This document shows, piece by piece, positions 6,413 to 10,106 of a stretch of 10,106 nucleotides of DNA. The position numbers were made by a program, and so were the translations under genes. Numbering within the stretch: the stretch's first letter is position 1; each line of letters opens with the position of its first letter. Below the pieces are notes generated by a model. That model made no database searches, was not told the origin of the DNA, and worked only from the letters and a program-made list of their open reading frames with translations. This DNA comes from an uncultured Clostridium sp. (GTDB lineage Bacteria > Bacillota > Clostridia > TANB77 > CAG-465): positions 1 through 10,106 of the forward strand of contig USES01000028.1 in the NCBI GenBank assembly GCA_900553785.1, read 5' to 3'.

Positions 6413-6418
6413 CTCCTT
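6413..6418 (-). promoter_or_regulatory. tgt ribosome binding site supporting a TTG start
   Basis: AAGGAG on the - strand sits 8 nt before the TTG at 6404, and 1 nt after the stop codon of the coiled-coil gene (6420-6422). It confirms the rare start codon and suggests re-initiation by ribosomes leaving the upstream gene. Confidence 0.75.
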
Positions 6419-6419
6419 C

Positions 6420-8003
6420 TTAGTCTTTTCTTATTCTTTCTCTTTCATAAACTTGTTCTTGTTCATCTAGCTCTTTTTGAAGAGCTTTATCTCTTTCTTG
6501 TTTTGTTTTAACGTCTTTAGCATTATACTGATCGCTTACAGCATTTTCCCATTCCTGTCTTAAACTATTTTCTTTAATCTTTCCTGCAACAGCACCTGCA
6601 ATTACAGCATGTTCTGTATCATGTGGACAATCATCTATTATTTTTGTTGCAACGCCTACAGTTACTCCTGTCTTTAACGCTTTATCTCTAATTTCCTTTT
6701 CTGTAGCAGCACGAGCAGAATTCATATCAAAATCATCTTCTTTAGATTTCTCAGTTACTTTATCAATATCTTCAAAATCATTTTCGACTTCTTTTATATC
6801 TTCTTCTACTTTTCGGCTTTCTTCTTGAATTTTTCCCTCAACATCCACATCTTTAGCCATTCCTTTTTCTAACGCCTCTTTAGTATTTTCATATCCATCA
6901 ATTTTGGCATCAGTGATTCTTAATTCTTTAATTATCTCAGCTCTTCTGTCTATATTTTCTGGTTCTTCTTTTAAACTTTCTAGCTCTTTTTCTAAGTGTT
7001 TTCTATGATTTTCATATTCATTAATTGTTCTTTCTATACCCTCTTTTTGCAAGAAACGATTCTCAGATATAATTGTTGCTTCTTGATATTTATTCTTGCC
7101 ATAAAGATAATCTAATCTTTGTTTCATCTCATCACTTGAACGAACATATACTTTTTCTGCATAATCACTTCCAAGAATTGTTCTACTTAAACGTTGTTGT
7201 TTATTTCTCTCATCTATAACTTCCTGCAATTTTTGAGGATTCAAGCGATTTATATCCGCAAGTACATCATCTAATTCAACTTGTTTTTCCTTAACTTGTT
7301 TCCTGTAATCCTCTTCATTTACTTTGCCTTCTCTCATTTGCTTTTGAAATTCTTCAAACCAATCGTTTATATCTCTCAACTTCTTGTTAAGTTCTCCAAG
7401 CTCATCAAGATTTTCTCTATATTCTTTATTTTGTTTACGGACTATATCTAATTCTTTATTTTTATAATTTTCCTCTATACCCAAAACTCTTTTTCTTTCG
7501 TTTTCATCTAAAGAGTTTATATATGCTTCTCTATCTTTTTCAACAGAAGCTTCTATTATCATTACCTTATATGCTTCTTTTGTATCTGGATACCAATCGT
7601 CGCTATCTCTTTGTTCTTTTAGCATTTTCATCTTTATTTGATGTAAAAGTTCTAATCTATCTAAATATCCCATACTTTTATCATCAATATTTCTCAAAGA
7701 GTTTGATTGCTCTTTATTTTTACTTTCTTTTTCTTTGTTTTCTATATCTTCATCTGTACCAGATATTTCTTTTTCATCATATGCTGCCTCAAAGCTTTTT
7801 CTCATCTCAGCTCTAAATTTCTTTTCTTCTTTCAAATCAACTATTGGAGATAATTTTCTTCTCTCTTCAACTGCTTTTTCTACTTCAAAATCTATATACT
7901 GCTTTCTTGACATGTTTTTAGTTAAATTTTGTTTTTCTTCCTTTTTTACTAAACTTCTTAATCCGTCTATAAAACTATTTTTGTTTTTAATTGGTTCATC
8001 CAT
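6420..8003 (-). CDS. Large charged coiled-coil protein of unknown function, within the queuosine operon
   Basis: I do not recognise this 527-residue protein. It is dominated by K, E, D, R, Q and N, and has no signal peptide and no membrane segment, so it should be cytoplasmic. Long helical, heptad-like stretches occur at about 115-132, 180-275, 310-345, 355-382 and 390-420. A low-complexity acidic/lysine linker lies at 77-108. Near the C-terminus, about 432-476 is a distinct Ala/Gly/Val-rich patch (KALKTGVTVGVATKI then AVIAGAVAGKI). It holds the only cysteine, C459, with H461 and H465 nearby; a charged helix follows at 480-527. The ATG at 8003 has AGGAGG at 8012-8017, which overlaps the queA stop codon. 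It lies 12 nt after queA and 15 nt before tgt, so it is co-transcribed. Queuosine operons do not usually contain such a gene. A scaffold or filament role is speculative. Confidence 0.82.
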   Translation of the reverse strand: MDEPIKNKNSFIDGLRSLVKKEEKQNLTKNMSRKQYIDFEVEKAVEERRKLSPIVDLKEEKKFRAEMRKSFEAAYDEKEISGTDEDIENKEKESKNKEQSNSLRNIDDKSMGYLDRLELLHQIKMKMLKEQRDSDDWYPDTKEAYKVMIIEASVEKDREAYINSLDENERKRVLGIEENYKNKELDIVRKQNKEYRENLDELGELNKKLRDINDWFEEFQKQMREGKVNEEDYRKQVKEKQVELDDVLADINRLNPQKLQEVIDERNKQQRLSRTILGSDYAEKVYVRSSDEMKQRLDYLYGKNKYQEATIISENRFLQKEGIERTINEYENHRKHLEKELESLKEEPENIDRRAEIIKELRITDAKIDGYENTKEALEKGMAKDVDVEGKIQEESRKVEEDIKEVENDFEDIDKVTEKSKEDDFDMNSARAATEKEIRDKALKTGVTVGVATKIIDDCPHDTEHAVIAGAVAGKIKENSLRQEWENAVSDQYNAKDVKTKQERDKALQKELDEQEQVYERERIRKD

Positions 8004-8011
8004 TTTTATTT

Positions 8012-8017
8012 CCTCCT
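8012..8017 (-). promoter_or_regulatory. Ribosome binding site of the coiled-coil gene, overlapping the queA stop
   Basis: On the - strand the queA stop TAG shares its AG with a perfect AGGAGG, 8 nt before the next ATG. This layout favours coupled translation. Confidence 0.75.
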
Positions 8018-9041
8018 ATTTTATATACATTGCATCACCAAAGCTAAAAAATCTATACTTTTCTTTCACAGCAGTGTTATACGCATTAAGTATATTTTCT
8101 TTTCCAGCTAAAGCCGATACCAACATTATCAAAGTAGATTCTGGTAAATGAAAATTAGTAATTAAATTATCTACAACCTTAAATTTATATCCTGGATATA
8201 TAAAGATTTTTGTTTCCTCATGTTTTGGATGAAGCATGCCATCCTCTGTTGATGCAGATTCCAAAACTCTACAAGACGTTGTTCCAACACAAACTACTTT
8301 ATTTCCTCTTTTTTTAGTAGCATTTATACATTTACAAGTATTCTCATCTATTTCATAATACTCACTATGCATTACATGTTGCTCAACATCGTCTACTTTT
8401 ACAGGTCTAAACGTTCCAAGACCAACATGAAGTGTTACATAAGCAATGTTTATACCTTTTTCTTTAATGCTTTCTAAAAGTTCTTTTGTAAAATGTAATC
8501 CTGCAGTAGGTGCTGCAGCTGAACCTTGTATTTTGCTATATACTGTTTGGTAGCGTTCTTGATCCTTAAGTGAAGCTGTTATATATGGAGGAAGCGGCAT
8601 TGTTCCTATTTTATATAGTATTTCATTTAATATACCTGTATATTCAAGTTTTACAAGCCTTACTCCATCTTCTAATATTTCTAAAACATTTGCCTTTAGA
8701 AGTCCATCTCCAAATACTAATACAGTACCTGGTATAACTTTTTTGGCATGTCCTATTAAACACTCCCATACATCATCTTCATGTTGTTTTAATAGTAGCA
8801 TTTCAATTTTTCCAGTATAACCTTCACGAACTCCAAACACTCTTGCTGGAATTACACGAGTATTGTTTAAAACAAGTGTATCTCCTTTTTCAAGATAGTT
8901 TATAATATCATAAAAATGTTTATGTTCTATATTTCCAGTATTTTTGTCTAATACCATAAGCCTTGAACTTGTCCTATCTTTAAGTGGTGTCTGTGCGATT
9001 AGCTCTTCTGGTAAATCATATTTAAAATCTGATGTTTGCAT
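8016..9041 (-). CDS. queA: S-adenosylmethionine:tRNA ribosyltransferase-isomerase
   Basis: QueA transfers and isomerises the ribosyl group of SAM onto preQ1 in tRNA, forming epoxyqueuosine. The 341 residues match the usual 340-356. Family signatures are clear: the N-terminal FDYDLPEELIAQ-like block (6-17), LVLNNTRVIPARV (56-68), AAPTAGLHFT (near 175-185), HVGLGTFRPV (near 205-214), NLITNFHLPES (near 292-302) and the C-terminal YRFFSFGDAMYI. The ATG at 9041 is preceded by AAGGA with 6 nt spacing. It starts 12 nt after the ung stop codon and ends at a TAG that merges with the next ribosome binding site. It works just after Tgt in the same pathway, although the two genes are separated by the coiled-coil gene. 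No preQ1 synthesis genes (queC, queD, queE, queF) are in the window. Confidence 0.97.
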   Translation of the reverse strand: MQTSDFKYDLPEELIAQTPLKDRTSSRLMVLDKNTGNIEHKHFYDIINYLEKGDTLVLNNTRVIPARVFGVREGYTGKIEMLLLKQHEDDVWECLIGHAKKVIPGTVLVFGDGLLKANVLEILEDGVRLVKLEYTGILNEILYKIGTMPLPPYITASLKDQERYQTVYSKIQGSAAAPTAGLHFTKELLESIKEKGINIAYVTLHVGLGTFRPVKVDDVEQHVMHSEYYEIDENTCKCINATKKRGNKVVCVGTTSCRVLESASTEDGMLHPKHEETKIFIYPGYKFKVVDNLITNFHLPESTLIMLVSALAGKENILNAYNTAVKEKYRFFSFGDAMYIK

Positions 9042-9053
9042 TTCTTTTCCTTT

Positions 9054-9719
9054 CTATATATTTTCTATTTGCCAATCAATTGGCTTTTCACCGTGTGATA
9101 TTAAAAACTCATTTGCTTTTTTAAAATGACCACACCCCTCAAATCCATTTTTCACTGAAAATGGACTTGGATGTGAAGTCTCCAATACCAAATGTATTGG
9201 GTTAGTCACAAGTTTTTTCTTCTCTCTTGCATAATTTCCCCAAAGTAAAAATACAACTGGCGTAGTTTTTTCATTTACAGCTTTTATTATCTCATCAGTA
9301 AAAATCTCCCAACCTTTTCCTCTGTGACTTGCAGGAGTATCTTTTACAACTGTTAAAACACTATTTAATAGCAATACTCCCTCATGTGCCCATTTCATAA
9401 GGTATCCGTTATTTGGAATATACAGTCCAAGTTCTCTATTTAGCTCTTTGTATATATTCTTAAGAGAAGGAGGTATTGCAATTTTAGGATTTACAGAAAA
9501 ACTCAATCCATGCGCTTCTCCTACTCCATGATATGGGTCTTGTCCTACAATTACTACTTTCACATTTTTGTATGGAGTATATTTCATAGCATTCATGACA
9601 CACTCACGAGGTGGAAATATCTCTTTTGTTGCATATTCGTGATTTATATATTCTGTTAATTCTTTAAAATATTGTTTTTCCTTTTCTCTATCCAATACTT
9701 CTCTAAAACTTTCCGCCAT
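9054..9719 (-). CDS. ung: Uracil-DNA glycosylase, family 1
   Basis: Ung removes uracil from DNA after cytosine deamination or dUTP incorporation, starting base-excision repair. The 221 residues fit family 1 (about 220-230). The water-activating loop GQDPYHG lies at 59-65, with catalytic D61 and the thymine-excluding Y63. GLSFSV (71-76) supplies the stacking F74, LLNSVLTV (117-124) contains the uracil-reading N119, and HPSPFS (183-188) carries the catalytic H183. The ATG at 9719 is preceded by AGAGGTG on the - strand. It is the first gene of the operon, transcribed from the promoter at 9740-9768, with a 12-nt gap to queA. All key residues are present, so it should be active. Confidence 0.97.
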   Translation of the reverse strand: MAESFREVLDREKEKQYFKELTEYINHEYATKEIFPPRECVMNAMKYTPYKNVKVVIVGQDPYHGVGEAHGLSFSVNPKIAIPPSLKNIYKELNRELGLYIPNNGYLMKWAHEGVLLLNSVLTVVKDTPASHRGKGWEIFTDEIIKAVNEKTTPVVFLLWGNYAREKKKLVTNPIHLVLETSHPSPFSVKNGFEGCGHFKKANEFLISHGEKPIDWQIENI

Positions 9720-9739
9720 AATACACCTCTAACACATAT

Positions 9740-9768
9740 ATTATATCATTTTTGTCACTTTAAGTAAA
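9740..9768 (-). promoter_or_regulatory. Promoter of the ung-queA-X-tgt-cls operon
   Basis: On the - strand, TTTACT (9763-9768), a 17-nt spacer and a perfect TATAAT (9740-9745), preceded by TGA for an extended -10. The predicted start at about 9733 gives a leader of roughly 13 nt. There is no room for a preQ1 riboswitch before ung. Confidence 0.75.
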
Positions 9769-9808
9769 TACTTGTAAAACTGTATAATAATATGTTTTAT
9801 CAACATAC

Positions 9809-9846
9809 AAAAATAAAGTTCAAGCAAAAAAGGCTTAAACTTTATT
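9809..9846 (-). terminator. Terminator of the right-edge Rpn-family gene
   Basis: Arms 9812-9825 and 9833-9846 pair with a single C/A mismatch (9821/9837) and a 7-nt loop. On the - strand a run of T from 9809-9813 follows. It lies 24 nt after the stop codon and shields the ung promoter from read-through. Confidence 0.8.
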
Positions 9847-9870
9847 ATGAGTTTTTATTTTAACTTAGTG

Positions 9871-10106
9871 CTATTTACAACTATTTAATATTTCATTCAA
9901 TTTAGCTTTATTAAACCCAGTAAACTTTTCTAGTTGTTCTAATGTAGCACCGTTTTTAAACATATTTGTAATCAATAGATACCTTTCTTTTTCACGGCCT
10001 TGATCAATTTCCTTTTCTGTTGCATAGTCTAATGCCGCTTTTTCATCAAGCATAGCTTTCTCTTTAAGCTCAGCTATCCTACGTAGTTTTTCATCTCCAC
10101 TTACTT
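9871..10106 (-). CDS. Rpn family / PD-(D/E)XK nuclease 'transposase', C-terminal part (5' end outside window)
   Basis: The frame stays open to the right edge: codons upstream of the Met at 10053 read V-S-G-D-E-K-L-R-R-I-A-E-L-K-E-K-A and run on into MLDEKAALDYATEKEIDQG. This is the segment that in Rpn/PDDEXK_2 proteins joins the nuclease domain to the E-G repeat tail. The true start and catalytic residues are therefore off-window, and the Met at 10053 is internal. The E-G repeat is nearly absent here (one DQGREKE unit). The last 32 residues (LLITNMF..GATLEQLEKFTGF) match the plan of the tail at the left edge: ITNM, G, LEQ, T, then K-L. It has its own terminator and is not part of the ung operon. 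Assignment is by pattern memory, not by search. Confidence 0.68.
   Translation of the reverse strand, partial: VSGDEKLRRIAELKEKAMLDEKAALDYATEKEIDQGREKERYLLITNMFKNGATLEQLEKFTGFNKAKLNEILNSCK

Noticed and set aside
6130..6511. + strand frames opposite the tgt start region
   Set aside because: They are antisense to the conserved Tgt N-terminus and lack convincing initiation signals.
7523..8151. Two long + strand frames opposite the coiled-coil gene and queA
   Set aside because: Their Phe/Leu/Ser-rich composition is what the reverse complement of K/E-rich codons produces. They overlap well-supported genes, so they are shadows.
579..9041. Functional link between tyrS and the queA/tgt genes because tRNA-Tyr carries queuosine
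   Set aside because: The genes are on opposite strands, separated by three unrelated genes and several terminators, so proximity is probably coincidental.
9720..9738. Possible preQ1 riboswitch before the queuosine operon
   Set aside because: The predicted leader is about 13 nt and ung comes first, so there is no space for an aptamer.
9791..9807. Hairpin TATGTT/AACATA upstream of the ung promoter
   Set aside because: Only a 6-bp AT-rich stem without a T run. It is too weak to call an operator or terminator.
1..10106. CRISPR array, tRNA/rRNA genes, complete IS element or attachment sites
   Set aside because: No regularly spaced repeats, tRNA-like cloverleaf sequence or flanking terminal inverted repeats were noticed on reading both strands.

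Overview
The window looks like chromosomal DNA from a low-GC, endospore-forming Firmicute, most likely of the class Clostridia. Three things point there: AT-rich sequence with strong AGGAGG-type ribosome binding sites and hairpin/T-run terminators, a SpoIIID sporulation regulator, and a compact queA/tgt operon. There is no rRNA, tRNA, CRISPR array, complete insertion sequence or prophage. Accessory content is limited to two Rpn/PD-(D/E)XK 'transposase' family genes, each cut by a window edge.

Left part (1-3500). The 3' end of an Rpn-family gene runs rightward to 437 and ends at a very strong terminator. tyrS (tyrosyl-tRNA synthetase) follows, with its own extended -10 promoter and a leader too short for a T-box. 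A convergent leftward gene encodes an unrecognised membrane protein with a coiled coil. It is divergent from a monocistronic spoIIID-family gene, and that gene is convergent with a small single-pass membrane protein gene. Each of these genes is an independent unit, and hairpin terminators lie at 446-485, 1815-1853 and 2958-2990.

Central and right part (3626-9768). One leftward five-gene operon fills this stretch: ung, queA, a 527-aa coiled-coil protein of unknown function, tgt, cls. It starts at an extended -10 promoter (9740-9768) and ends at a hairpin that overlaps the cls stop codon. The gaps are 12, 12 and 15 nt, followed by a 29-nt overlap, so co-transcription and partial translational coupling are likely. 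Tgt puts preQ1 into tRNAs with GUN anticodons and QueA converts it to epoxyqueuosine, so the operon core is queuosine tRNA modification. Ung (uracil excision) and Cls (cardiolipin synthesis) are housekeeping passengers. The coiled-coil gene between the two queuosine genes is the main unexplained item.

Right edge (9809-10106). A second leftward Rpn-family gene enters from the right and stops at 9871, followed by its own terminator. The window is thus bracketed by two inward-facing Rpn-type genes with related C-terminal tails.

No stretch over 300 bases lacks a gene. I see no convincing new multi-gene system; the best leads are the coiled-coil gene inside the queuosine operon and the divergent SpoIIID.
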